Source: Paraglaciecola marina
GTDB lineage: Bacteria; Pseudomonadota; Gammaproteobacteria; Enterobacterales; Alteromonadaceae
Reading direction: 5' to 3'
DNA length: 64,000 nt
NCBI RefSeq assembly: GCF_004360155.1
Contig: NZ_SAIS01000009.1
Location: 144,413 to 208,412 of the forward strand
This document shows positions 51,725-61,205 of the stretch, one piece after another. Every line of letters starts with the position of its first letter. The stretch's first letter is position 1. Made by a program: the position numbers and the translations under genes. The notes under the pieces are model-generated. The model saw nothing but the letters and a program-made list of their open reading frames with translations, had not been told where the DNA came from and searched no databases.

Positions 51725-51736
51725 GTTTACGTAAAC
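51725..51736. promoter_or_regulatory. Candidate LiuR operator
   Basis: The perfect 12-bp palindrome GTTTACGTAAAC lies in the 196-base gap between liuR and the divergent thiolase gene. On the liuR strand a TTTACA sits just upstream, so the palindrome would fall in the -35/-10 spacer, where MerR proteins bind. LiuR assignment is inference. Confidence 0.5.
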
Positions 51737-51866
51737 TGAATGTTAATGTAAAGTGTGAATTGTGTAAAATCAAGTATTCTGTTACGACAACTCAGAAATT
51801 GTCTGCTTATTTTCAGGGCTAAGTGTGCAGATATTTTTACAAACATTGAAAATTTAAGGAGTATTT

Positions 51867-53042
51867 ATGTCTGATCACTCAATTGTTATTGTTGCTGCTA
51901 AGCGCACCCCAATGGGTGGTTTTATGGGGAGTTTGTCTCCGGTAACCGGCACTGAACTTGGATCTCATGCGATTAAGGCTGTGCTAGATGACAATGTTTT
52001 ATTTCAAGTTGATGAAGTTATTATGGGGTGTGTCTTATCTGCAGGCATGGGGCAATCTCCCGCTAGACAAGCGTCTTTGGGGGCAGGCTTGCCCTTTTCA
52101 AGTGGTGTGACAACTGTCAATAAAGTGTGCGGCTCAGGTATGAAAGCCGTAATGTTGGCCCATGATTTAATTAAAGCTGAGTCTGCGGAGGTGATTATTG
52201 CCGGTGGTATGGAGAGCATGACAAACGCACCTTATTTATTGTCTAAAGCACGTAGTGGTTATCGAATGGGCCATGGACAAATGCTTGATCACATGATGTT
52301 AGATGGTTTAGAGAATGCTTACGATGGTCAAGCAATGGGGTGTTTTGCTCAAAGGACTGCTGACTTAGAAGGGGTTACTCGAGAAGCGATGGATGAGTAT
52401 GCACTATCAAGTTTACAGAAAGCTAATGAAGCACAAGCATCAGGAGATTTTACTGATGAAATTTCCCCAGTCACTATAAAAAGCCGTAAAGGCGAAGTGC
52501 TAGTAGATAGTGATGACGGCCCTAAGCAAGCTAAACCTGAAAAAATACCTAGTTTAAGACCTGCCTTTACTAAAGACGGTACGGTTACTGCTGCCAATTC
52601 TAGCTCTATCTCAGATGGTGCGGCTGCCTTGTTAGTTATGAGTAATGCTAAAGCAAAGGCTTTAGGGCTTACGCCATTAGCAAAAATAGTGGCTCATGTT
52701 TGTAACGGTATCAAGCCTGAAGACTTTACCGTTGCGCCGATTGGAGCAATGGAAAAATTATTAAGTAAAACCGGTTGGGCAAAAGATGAGGTGGATTTGT
52801 TTGAAATTAATGAGGCTTTTGCCATGGTAACTATGCTAGCAATTAAAAAGCTCGACTTAGATCCTAATAAAGTTAATGTAAAAGGTGGAGCATGTGCTTT
52901 AGGACACCCAATTGGAGCGTCCGGTGCGCGAATTTTAGTGACACTAATCCACTCGTTAAGACAAGGGGGTCTTAAAAAAGGAATCGCCTCTTTGTGCATA
53001 GGTGGCGGTGAAGCTACTGCCATTGCTGTAGAAGTAATCTAG
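51867..53042 (+). CDS. Acetyl-CoA C-acetyltransferase (thiolase)
   Basis: The 391-residue thiolase has the nucleophile cysteine in VNKVCGSGMKAV, then NEAFAM and CALGHPIGASGAR, and the C-terminal glycine-rich CIGGGEATAIAVE. It is divergent from liuR and has AAGGAG before the ATG. It probably interconverts acetoacetyl-CoA and acetyl-CoA, matching the acetoacetate made by LiuE. Confidence 0.93.
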   Translation: MSDHSIVIVAAKRTPMGGFMGSLSPVTGTELGSHAIKAVLDDNVLFQVDEVIMGCVLSAGMGQSPARQASLGAGLPFSSGVTTVNKVCGSGMKAVMLAHDLIKAESAEVIIAGGMESMTNAPYLLSKARSGYRMGHGQMLDHMMLDGLENAYDGQAMGCFAQRTADLEGVTREAMDEYALSSLQKANEAQASGDFTDEISPVTIKSRKGEVLVDSDDGPKQAKPEKIPSLRPAFTKDGTVTAANSSSISDGAAALLVMSNAKAKALGLTPLAKIVAHVCNGIKPEDFTVAPIGAMEKLLSKTGWAKDEVDLFEINEAFAMVTMLAIKKLDLDPNKVNVKGGACALGHPIGASGARILVTLIHSLRQGGLKKGIASLCIGGGEATAIAVEVI

Positions 53043-53317
53043 TCAAGCTTTGATGCTTATTTGAGGTTTTTAGTGAGTGTGGTGAAATATTTATAAGGTT
53101 TTTGGTAAATAGGACAGTTTGTTTTATACCAATAGCTTTACATATAAAATTCGCCACATTTCCTTTTCGGTGCATTATGCAGAATCTTAAATCTCTTACA
53201 TTACTTAAACTCCTTCAAGAGAAAATCCTTTCATTCAAGTAAGGTCTTGTATAAGCCTTTTAATATTTTGCTAAATGATTGATGATTGAAACAATCTAAA
53301 GATTGAGCAAATATTTA

Positions 53318-54175
53318 ATGACAACACTTTTTTTGAATACCCTAGCGGGTCTTAGCTTAACGCTAGTTTCATTTCTTACAATTGCATCAAAACCTCTAAT
53401 CACATTCCCAACTGGTGAAAATAACCTAGCTTACTCAAAGGTCGCGGAGTTACCTTTTTCAACTGCCGATGTGAAAATATCTTATGGTCCAAATCCTCTG
53501 CAATATGCATTATATTGGGAGGCTAGAGTCGCAGGCCAAGTTGATAAGCGCCCTTTAGTGGTTTTGATTCATGGTGGTTGTTGGCTAAGTGCTTACGATA
53601 TTCAACACACTTACGCTTTAAGTACTGGGTTAGCTCAGGCTGGTTTTAATGTCTGGTCTTTAGAGTATAGGCGTACTGGTGACCTAGGTGGAGGTTGGCC
53701 GAGTACATATGATGATATCAAAGCAGGTATCCTTGCTTCAGCTCAATATAAAAATGGAGAGTTCGAACTGGCTAATTCTGTTTTAGTTGGGCACTCAGCT
53801 GGTGGACATTTAGCTTTACTTGCAGGTGGAGCAATGAGCGAGTTAAAAGGAGTGATTGGATTAGCGGCGATTAATGATATAGAGGAATACGCACGTGGTT
53901 CAAATAGCTGTCAAACAGTTACCAAAGATTTTATGGGGGGGATGCCTAAAGACAAGCCTCAGCAATATAAATTAGCCAATCCAAGTAAACAGCCATTACA
54001 TCTTAATAGTTTCTTATTACAGGGTACTCAAGACAATATAGTGCCTGCTTTTAATTTAGAAAAGTTAAACCGAAAAGTAGTTATGTTAGATGGAGTGGGG
54101 CATTTTGATTGGATCCACCCAGGCTCAGAAGCTTTTAAAACCCTTACATTTTATTTAAATGAGCTTAGTAAATGA
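53318..54175 (+). CDS. Alpha/beta hydrolase, possible kynurenine formamidase
   Basis: The 285-residue hydrolase has LIHGGCWLSAYD (oxyanion HGG), VLVGHSAGGHLALL (nucleophile serine), GTQDNIVP (acid) and GVGHFDWIHP (histidine). An N-terminal hydrophobic stretch (TLFLNTLAGLSLTLVSFLTI) may be a signal or anchor. The HGG-W and GHSAGGHLA patterns and the 4-base overlap with kynU suggest N-formylkynurenine hydrolysis, as for esterase-type formamidases. The membrane-targeting segment is unusual for that role. The ATG at 53318 is used; a TTG lies 5 codons upstream. Confidence 0.7.
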   Translation: MTTLFLNTLAGLSLTLVSFLTIASKPLITFPTGENNLAYSKVAELPFSTADVKISYGPNPLQYALYWEARVAGQVDKRPLVVLIHGGCWLSAYDIQHTYALSTGLAQAGFNVWSLEYRRTGDLGGGWPSTYDDIKAGILASAQYKNGEFELANSVLVGHSAGGHLALLAGGAMSELKGVIGLAAINDIEEYARGSNSCQTVTKDFMGGMPKDKPQQYKLANPSKQPLHLNSFLLQGTQDNIVPAFNLEKLNRKVVMLDGVGHFDWIHPGSEAFKTLTFYLNELSK

Positions 54176-55407
54176 TTTTTGAAGAAGTAAAAGCATTAGA
54201 TAAAGCAGATCCCCTTTACACAAAGCGGTTTGAATTCGACCTCCCAAGTCACACCATTTATTTGGATGGTAATTCATTGGGGGCATTGCCAAAGTCTGTA
54301 AAAAAAAGAGTGTCAGAGGTAGTTAGCCAACAATGGGGTAATGATTTAATCAAGAGCTGGAATAATCATGCTTGGATTGATTTACCCATTTCCGTTGGTG
54401 AAAAAATAGCACCACTTATAGGGGCGAGTGAAGGGCAAGTTATTTGCTGCGACTCAATTTCTGTTAATTTGTTTAAGTTGCTATGTGGTGCTTTAAAGCT
54501 TAACTCAACTCGTACTAAGGTTGTGTCAACGAAGGATAATTTTCCAACCGACCTTTACATGGTTCAGGGGGTAACAGACTTATTAGGTGAAAATTTATGT
54601 GAGCTTGAATTAGTAGAAGAGCATTTAATTGAGCAAAGTCTGAATCAGTCAGTGGCTGTTTTGTTACTGACACAAGTGAATTTTAGAAGCGGTAAGTTAT
54701 TGGATATGGAAAAGCTGACAAAGCTCGCCCACGAAAAAGGCATCTTAGTGATTTGGGATTTAGCTCATAGTGCCGGTGCTTTACCTGTTGAATTGGATAA
54801 ATGTAACGCTGATTTTGCTGTCGGTTGTGGCTATAAATACTTAAATGGTGGTCCTGGCTCACCTGCGTTTTTGTATGTAGCCAAACGGCATCAAACTAGT
54901 GTGAAACAACCCTTGTCCGGTTGGATGGGCCATGCAAAACCGTTTGATTTTGAGCCCAGATATCAAGCAGCGCCTAACATTAGTCAATTTCAATCTGGTA
55001 CTCCTAGTGTGATTGGCATGAGTGCTTTAGATGCAGCACTTGATGTTTGGCAAGACGTAGACATGCTGCAAATCAGAAATAAATCCAAGGCATTAGGTAA
55101 CCTTTGTCTTGAACTTATACGGCAGAATGAAAGCTTGAAAGGGCTTCAGTTGTGCTCACCTGACACCGACGAGCATAGGGGAAGTCAATTGGCTTTTGCA
55201 CACGACCATGGGTTTGCTATCTGCCAAGCTCTGATTGAAAAGGGGGTTATTGCTGATTTTAGGGCACCTAATATTTTACGATTTGGTTTTACACCACTTT
55301 ATACGTCTTATGAAGATGTTTGGCAGGCAATAGACATGCTGTCGAATATTGTCAAAAACGAAACTTATAAAGAGCCCCGTTTTAATGTTTCTTTGAAAGT
55401 TACCTAG
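54172..55407 (+). CDS. kynU: Kynureninase
   Basis: This PLP enzyme splits kynurenine to anthranilate and alanine. The 411 residues have IYLDGNSLGALPK near the N-terminus, WDLAHSAGALPVEL (PLP-binding Asp), and the Schiff-base lysine Lys222 in GCGYKYLNGGPGSPAF. The start overlaps the stop of the hydrolase upstream (ATGA), so both are probably translated together in tryptophan breakdown. Confidence 0.95.
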   Translation: MIFEEVKALDKADPLYTKRFEFDLPSHTIYLDGNSLGALPKSVKKRVSEVVSQQWGNDLIKSWNNHAWIDLPISVGEKIAPLIGASEGQVICCDSISVNLFKLLCGALKLNSTRTKVVSTKDNFPTDLYMVQGVTDLLGENLCELELVEEHLIEQSLNQSVAVLLLTQVNFRSGKLLDMEKLTKLAHEKGILVIWDLAHSAGALPVELDKCNADFAVGCGYKYLNGGPGSPAFLYVAKRHQTSVKQPLSGWMGHAKPFDFEPRYQAAPNISQFQSGTPSVIGMSALDAALDVWQDVDMLQIRNKSKALGNLCLELIRQNESLKGLQLCSPDTDEHRGSQLAFAHDHGFAICQALIEKGVIADFRAPNILRFGFTPLYTSYEDVWQAIDMLSNIVKNETYKEPRFNVSLKVT

Positions 55408-55416
55408 AAAGTTCCA

Positions 55417-57039
55417 CTATTCCATCGCATCTAAATTTGTTCGTATTTTGTGATACCGCTCTTGTTGTGCATGACTTAATTGACTATTTTCAATAGTGGT
55501 AATACATTTTCTCAAAAGTTTGCTTGATACTGAGGGTAAACCAAATTTAGCCGCTTTTGATGAGATAGTTTGCATAAGATTTAAAGCAATAGAGGTGTTT
55601 TTAGGCATGATAGTAAATGCTTGTGTAAAGATTTCTATTGCTTTTTCTAAGTCTCCCTTCTGATAATGATCTACTGCAGTGTTGTTTAAATCTTTGGAAC
55701 TATGCTTAATCGTCGATTTTTCTTGTTTTTCTTGATTGATATAATGTAAGAATATTTCTCCCTGATCTGGGTCGCTTTTACATAGGACTTCTATTTGCTC
55801 AAGAATAGCTTGTGACCTTTCGTGTAACCCTAAATCATGGAGAATTTTAGCTTTGTCTAACAAAGCATCAGGCCCTTCGTTATCCCAACTATCTTCATCT
55901 AACTGGTCTAGTAACGCTAAGGCATTGTCTTTTTCATCCTCAAGGTAAAATAACCTAGCGTTTATGACCTTTATTTGCTCGTCCATTTCCGCTTTAGGGA
56001 AAGCCTGGTTAAATTGTTTTACATACTCATTTGCTTGTTTGATTAAACGTTCAGTATCAGCGGCATCTGTTGTCATAGCATAGTCAATACCTGCTCTTGC
56101 AACGTTTAGGTAATTTTCTGGTTTATCATGAATTGAGTTTTTGGCAAATCGAACAATCTTTTTTGCGGCTTCAAATTGAGTTTCATAGTCGTGTGTGATT
56201 CGAGATAAATCCATAGCCGTTTTATGTCTTCGAATGCTCCTGGGAGAAACTTCAGTTGCCATGATGACGCATTCTAAAGCTGTTTCAAAATCGTTCTGTT
56301 TTATCTGCAATGCCGTCAATAAATCGTATGCGGCTAATTGTGAATCCGGTTTAAAGGCTAAACGTAACACTAGTTTTTCAGCCTCTTCATCCTCATCCAA
56401 ATGTAAATGACTATTAACTAAACCTAATTGAGCCCAAGTAAATGTTTGAACCTTCAAGACTGCAAGATAAAACTCTTTAGCTTCAAGAAACTTACCTGAA
56501 GCTGTTAGCATTTCACCTTTAATTTTAAGGGCAAGAGGGAAGAATTCAGAATGCTTAGGATTGGCTAGAAATAATTCTACTTCAGATAATGCGCGGTTAT
56601 AATCTTGCTTTTCTATACATAAATACACTTTGTGTAAAACTTTTTTTCTAGTTAGTACCCTACTTAATCGGCGATCTAAGTCTTTGACTGTGAAGGGCTT
56701 AGCTAAAAAGTCATCTGGTTGTAACTCTATAATACTTTGTACTAAATCGGAGTTGGTATCAGCGCTGATAAAAACGAAGGCCGTGCTTAGAGGGAGTTCA
56801 CCGTTAGTTTTTATCTCATCGTAAAAATAGTATCCATCTTGCTCCCGCTTTAAATTATAGGAGCAGATAATTAAATCAAACCGCTGACTACGAATGGTGG
56901 TCAGTGCAAGATTTATCTTATCTACATAGCTAATATCGTTAAACCCTAGCTCTTCGAGAGAATACTTCATATATCCTTTAGCTAAAGCTTGATCATCAAC
57001 GATAAGAACTTTGGTATTTTGTGCGAGTTGTAAATTCAT
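55417..57039 (-). CDS. Receiver-like domain + TPR protein, third family member
   Basis: The 540-residue protein has the same architecture as the two at 6.6-10.3 kb: receiver domain 9-125 (KVLIVDDQALAKGYM, FVFISADTNSD, DDFLAKPF), then TPR helices (one visible as ALNLMQ and AIEIFTQAFTIMPKNTSIAL). The acid pocket (Asp15-Asp16) is intact here, but Ser60-Tyr61-Asn62 (ICSYNL) occupies the phosphoacceptor position. It is more distant from the other two than they are from each other. It converges on kynU with a 9-base gap and starts with ATG. Confidence 0.85.
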   Translation of the reverse strand: MNLQLAQNTKVLIVDDQALAKGYMKYSLEELGFNDISYVDKINLALTTIRSQRFDLIICSYNLKREQDGYYFYDEIKTNGELPLSTAFVFISADTNSDLVQSIIELQPDDFLAKPFTVKDLDRRLSRVLTRKKVLHKVYLCIEKQDYNRALSEVELFLANPKHSEFFPLALKIKGEMLTASGKFLEAKEFYLAVLKVQTFTWAQLGLVNSHLHLDEDEEAEKLVLRLAFKPDSQLAAYDLLTALQIKQNDFETALECVIMATEVSPRSIRRHKTAMDLSRITHDYETQFEAAKKIVRFAKNSIHDKPENYLNVARAGIDYAMTTDAADTERLIKQANEYVKQFNQAFPKAEMDEQIKVINARLFYLEDEKDNALALLDQLDEDSWDNEGPDALLDKAKILHDLGLHERSQAILEQIEVLCKSDPDQGEIFLHYINQEKQEKSTIKHSSKDLNNTAVDHYQKGDLEKAIEIFTQAFTIMPKNTSIALNLMQTISSKAAKFGLPSVSSKLLRKCITTIENSQLSHAQQERYHKIRTNLDAME

Positions 57040-57491
57040 TGAAAACTAATTTTCCTTCTATCTTTAAAGGTTATCGTATTTCTAATTGAAATAATAAGGA
57101 CAAAAATCAAAAAATAAAAAAAATAAACAGAAGTTAAAATTGTTAATTGGGTTTTATGAATCGGCATTTTGCTTTTGTATTATCCAAGTGGGTGTGAAAA
57201 TATATTCTCAGAGGCAAGCTAAATATCTATATTACTGGGGAAAAGGTTAACCCCCACTAGACTTGATAGTATTTTCTTTTCAGTTCGTTGGTGCGCTAAT
57301 GATATAACATGAAAATGTAATATCATTAGCTTCATAACTAAATGATGTGTTTAGTTCGATATCACCAAGTTCTATCTATATCCGCGTTGTTATTTATATC
57401 ACTTATAGAGCTATTTAAGTGATAGTATTTAATGACATCGGCGTTTATTTAGCAACGCTGATGTCCCTTCGTGTTGCTTAGACGTCTATAG
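57040..57491. other. Spacer with one imperfect hairpin
   Basis: No gene is seen. The hairpin GACATCGGCGTT/AACGCTGATGTC (57434-57465, one mismatch) lies just past the stop of the beta-helix gene and may terminate it, although the following T tract is poor. The rest is AT-rich. Confidence 0.45.
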
Positions 57492-60365
57492 TTAAACTAC
57501 TTTTCTAAGAATTGGTTTATCGATATGAAGCACTATATCAACTGGGCCAACAGGAACCCTTATTCTGATTTCATATGTTGCGCTTGTTAAACCTGCTGGC
57601 ATCTGCTGGAATTGAGATGTCACAATAGTCCCAGATATCGCAGCGGTGCTGGTTATTGCATCATCATCAACGCTTTCATTAGTTGACTCAAAAACGTTGT
57701 TTAATAAATTCATAGTGATGTTTGCAAGACCTGTTACTGAGGTTGCACTATATCTAGCCATCAATACATATACATCATCTATTGTAGATGATGAAAGAGC
57801 TACCGTTTGTCTAAGTCTTATAATGCTGGACGTTGCTGTTGCTTCGCCCGAAAGCGAAATAGTTTGAGCGGTTGTGTAATCGCCGTGAATATTTTCGGAT
57901 TTACTTAGTGTAGCAGTTAAGCCATCAGCATTAGCATTGAGTTCGAACGCAAAGTCATCGGCAACAACACCATTAGCGTCTGCTCCTGTAATCGTACCAG
58001 CCTCGCCAGACATAGAAGGGTTGGGTAATAAATTATCTGATAAATATCCGACAAATCCATCACTAGACTCAACTGCTAACTTTATATATTTAGCTTGCTC
58101 TGCACCAATAACTAACGAGCCATGAAGATTCAGCCCTCGACCATCAGCAAGCATTGTTGATGTGTCCATTAGTCCCGCTGATGTTGTGTCTACAATGACA
58201 TTTGGTAAATCAATAGTAGCCATCCAATTGTTAATGGCTTCTTTAAGCGTTAACTGTTCATCATCCCATGCATAAGCACCGCTTCGGTCTGGGATAGTAT
58301 GTAGCATTACAACATCAGCACCGTATGCTTTGTACAAACTAATAAGTTTCAATATGTTAGCTTTGATTGTGTCAATATCTACCTTGTATACCACGTCGTC
58401 AGACCCGATTTGTACGCTGATGATTGGCTGCATGTAACCCGCGGTTGTTTCGATTCTGTTAAGCAATGTGCTAGAAGAGGCTGCGGTTGTCCCTTGGTTA
58501 TATCCTTCGAACGCAATTAAGCGGCCATCTAAAGCAGCTTGAATACCGTAAATTCTTGACATTATGTCAGATGCATTTGAGCCTGTAAGTACGTCTCCCT
58601 CAAATAAAATACCTGTAGTTTTTGGCAGTCTTGAAATACTGGCTTTGGCTACAGCTTCACTAATTAAAGTTGCGCTAGGAATTTTATGAGCTTTTTCTAA
58701 TGCGTCATTTGATACTGCTGGCACATTCTCAAGCGTTAAAGTGGCGTCTGGGACTAGCTGCAAAACCCAATTTTGACTGTAAGCATTGACCCCAAACTCC
58801 ATTGGAGCGGAACCGGACTGGAATGCACCAATGTCTGGGGATGAATAGCCGTCATTGATATTATTAACCGCAATACCTGAAGCTATGCCAGGGCTAGATT
58901 CTGCAAGTTGGAATACGCCCTTCCCAGTCGTAAAAATCGTGTATGAATCTGTTATTTCTGCGTAAGTAGGTTGGTCATAAATACCGTGATATTCTTGCAC
59001 CGTCCCGCTGTCTATTCTGCCGTTGTATAAGTCATAATCATAATTGCCATTGTCGCCCGTCTGTCCATTTATGCTGGGTCTGTCTGGGTCGCACACTTGT
59101 AATATGTTATTACGAGACATGACATTATCCATGTCTCCGCCCCAACCTAAACCAGTTGATGCGCCCACGGGAAAAATTCTATTATCCACTGTAGGCTGCA
59201 ATATAGTATTACTAAAAATCAATAACTTGCCGCCGGTGTAGGGAGCTTTTTTCGCAGTTTTAATAAAGCCTCCGGTACCAGATTCATCACTCCACGGCTC
59301 GTTATTACTCTCCTGACTAATATTATAAACATTTTCCCATATGTATAGGGGTCCAATAGAAGTGCCTGCTGTTGCTATGGCTGTGTATGTGTTTGTTATG
59401 TAATTCCCCCAAATTCTGACATTTTTATTTGCACCTTCAGACTCAATGCCATCATCCCAGCAGTGTGATATATAATTACCATAAATATCAGAGTCTTTGT
59501 TAGGGGAACCTTGATAGCTGTAATTTTCTGTAGCGCCTATCCCATCATTAAAGTAATGGTCATCATCAGAGTATATTTCGTTATATCTGATAACATGGTT
59601 CCCAGCTGTGTTCTCTAAAGAAATAGCTTGAGCGCCGTCTGGGTGATTATTTCCTTGATCACCTGGTTCGGTCCAATTGTTTGAGTCATGCCTAGGGTGG
59701 TGTATTTTATTTCTTTGAATAACGTACATATATGCGTCGGGGTCTTTTGAAAACACACCACTATCAAAGTTAAATGCAAAAGCGTCAGGATCATCTTCGT
59801 CATCTGAACGCCCCCATTCACTTATGTCATTTTCTTCCACTATGACGTGATGAGTTCCTGCACTTAAATAAATGGCGTGACGCACAGCATCTACAAGAGT
59901 TAAACCTCTAATAATGACATAAGGCACATCCACTCTAATATTGTATGTGCCACCAGTTACAAGTGCCGCGCCTATTGGTCCTACGGTATAAACTACATAA
60001 CCTTCTTCTTCGCTGCCACCATTTGTGATTACTAGTGTCCCATTTGTATTCTCGGGCAACTCAACGACTGATTTCTCTGTAAAATTTTCATTTACCGTTT
60101 TTGCAATCGTGGTTTCAGTTTCACCAGATTCTAAAGTTAATTTAACCTCGTAAGTTGTGTTTGAAAACAGTTTGACTATACTGCCGCGATACTCGGCATC
60201 TCCATAATCACCGCCTCGTCCGTCGTAAACCAAATCTATGCCACTTTTCCATGTTTCAGACCCAACAGCTCTATATTGTACGCTGCAAGAATTTGATTCG
60301 CCCGCGCTCTGGGCGTCAGCCCAATACACGCTAATATTATGAAATGTTGGAACGGTCGTTATCAT
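57492..60365 (-). CDS. Large protein with fibronectin-like, right-handed beta-helix and SGNH-like parts
   Basis: The ATG at 60365 is preceded by AGGG at good spacing. Residues 1-90 resemble a fibronectin type III fold. Residues about 130-530 form a right-handed parallel beta-helix with many N/G/D-rich rungs (VIVEENDISEWG, IYGNYISHCWDDGIE, IWGNYITNTY). Residues about 585-755 resemble an SGNH hydrolase (ILFEGDVL, VVMLHTIPDRSG, then GRGLNLHGS with a possible late His). The C-terminal 180 residues look like a jelly-roll carbohydrate-binding module. No signal peptide is visible, unusual for such a protein. Phage tailspike-like or polysaccharide-degrading roles are both possible. Confidence 0.7.
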   Translation of the reverse strand: MITTVPTFHNISVYWADAQSAGESNSCSVQYRAVGSETWKSGIDLVYDGRGGDYGDAEYRGSIVKLFSNTTYEVKLTLESGETETTIAKTVNENFTEKSVVELPENTNGTLVITNGGSEEEGYVVYTVGPIGAALVTGGTYNIRVDVPYVIIRGLTLVDAVRHAIYLSAGTHHVIVEENDISEWGRSDDEDDPDAFAFNFDSGVFSKDPDAYMYVIQRNKIHHPRHDSNNWTEPGDQGNNHPDGAQAISLENTAGNHVIRYNEIYSDDDHYFNDGIGATENYSYQGSPNKDSDIYGNYISHCWDDGIESEGANKNVRIWGNYITNTYTAIATAGTSIGPLYIWENVYNISQESNNEPWSDESGTGGFIKTAKKAPYTGGKLLIFSNTILQPTVDNRIFPVGASTGLGWGGDMDNVMSRNNILQVCDPDRPSINGQTGDNGNYDYDLYNGRIDSGTVQEYHGIYDQPTYAEITDSYTIFTTGKGVFQLAESSPGIASGIAVNNINDGYSSPDIGAFQSGSAPMEFGVNAYSQNWVLQLVPDATLTLENVPAVSNDALEKAHKIPSATLISEAVAKASISRLPKTTGILFEGDVLTGSNASDIMSRIYGIQAALDGRLIAFEGYNQGTTAASSSTLLNRIETTAGYMQPIISVQIGSDDVVYKVDIDTIKANILKLISLYKAYGADVVMLHTIPDRSGAYAWDDEQLTLKEAINNWMATIDLPNVIVDTTSAGLMDTSTMLADGRGLNLHGSLVIGAEQAKYIKLAVESSDGFVGYLSDNLLPNPSMSGEAGTITGADANGVVADDFAFELNANADGLTATLSKSENIHGDYTTAQTISLSGEATATSSIIRLRQTVALSSSTIDDVYVLMARYSATSVTGLANITMNLLNNVFESTNESVDDDAITSTAAISGTIVTSQFQQMPAGLTSATYEIRIRVPVGPVDIVLHIDKPILRKVV

Positions 60366-60984
60366 TTTCAATCCCTATTCCTGTTAGTTGAAATGGTTTG
60401 TAGAACTTCAGTTTTCTTAATAGGTCAATCCTTAGAGCTGTACTGGGAGATTGTTAATTAAGATCCTGTGTTGTCATCATTATGTTTATATTAATCCAAG
60501 CGGTATCCAAAACCGTAATAGCCAGAACGACAGTATAATCATCGTTTTTATTTTATCGCTGCCTGTATCGCTAACTTATGATGTACTGTCGTCGTTGGCA
60601 AGGAAGTGGAATATGCTCTAAAACTTATTGTAATAACTAACTTAAATGTTGATTTAACGTTAATTTTTGGCGCTATTGCGACTTCTTCTACAATGTTTGT
60701 GTTTTATTCATAAAGCCTAATTTAACTTCCACTTCGAGTTCATTAATATTTTTATATCACGCCGATTGCTTTTTGGGTATTATTTTTGCCGATTCTTTAG
60801 TTGTGAGTTTCTTTAATTTAGCAAACCCTCATAAACTCTAGATGTCAGGGAGTTATGAAAATAGAGAACGCTAGTAACAATGGGGTTTTCTGAGTCATTG
60901 GTGTATGAGCAAAATAAAGGGTTTTTAACCGTCTGTGAGTCCCATTTTTCGGGGGGGAGATGATGTAAAAAGGGTAGGTGTTGC
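60366..60984. other. Gene-free spacer upstream of the beta-helix gene
   Basis: About 600 AT-rich bases hold no supported frame. The stretch contains a G run (GGGGGGGAGA near 60953). Its right end merges into decayed tRNA-Val sequence. Confidence 0.5.
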
Positions 60985-61045
60985 AAGCTATAGGTCTTGA
61001 ACTATCTCGAAACATGTTTTGTAAAAGGCGGCTATGCATTGCAAT
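60985..61045 (-). pseudogene. Strongly decayed tRNA-Val-like remnant
   Basis: It aligns with the decayed copy at 61139-61205 through GGTCTTGAACTATCTCG and CTATGCATTGCAATTG, but with many differences. No cloverleaf can form. Confidence 0.45.
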
Positions 61046-61163
61046 TGTAAGTTTTGGGGTAATTGAAAATAAATAGGTTTTGTAGAGTACTAGAAATGAT
61101 AAAGCCCTAAGTAAAATAATTACTTAGGGCTTAAATGTGGTGGACGCTACTGGGCTTGAACCA
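61034..61163. repeat. 130-bp direct repeat, copy A
   Basis: It is nearly identical (a few substitutions) to 61193-61322, offset 159 bases. The unit runs from ATGCATTGCAATTG through a terminator hairpin to the 3' part of a tRNA-Val (GGGCTTGAACCA). It records a duplication at the end of the tRNA operon. Confidence 0.85.
61102..61132 (-). terminator. Duplicate tRNA-operon terminator
   Basis: The same 13-bp stem (AAGCCCTAAGTAA and its complement) as at 61261-61291, left behind by the duplication. Confidence 0.65.
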
Positions 61164-61205
61164 CCTCGACTCATGCTTTGTAACGAATGGCGATGCATTG
61201 CAATT
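61139..61205 (-). pseudogene. Decayed tRNA-Val copy downstream of the array
   Basis: The 3' half (GGACGCTACTGGGCTTGAACCA) on the forward strand matches intact tRNA-Val, then sequence diverges into CCTCGACTCATGCTTTG. D-arm and acceptor 5' side are lost. Confidence 0.65.

Noticed and set aside
57492..60365. Prophage remnant
   Set aside because: The beta-helix protein looks tailspike-like, but no other phage gene, integrase or attachment site lies nearby.
60845..61039. A 64-codon reverse frame
   Set aside because: It runs through decayed tRNA sequence and shows no protein-like features.
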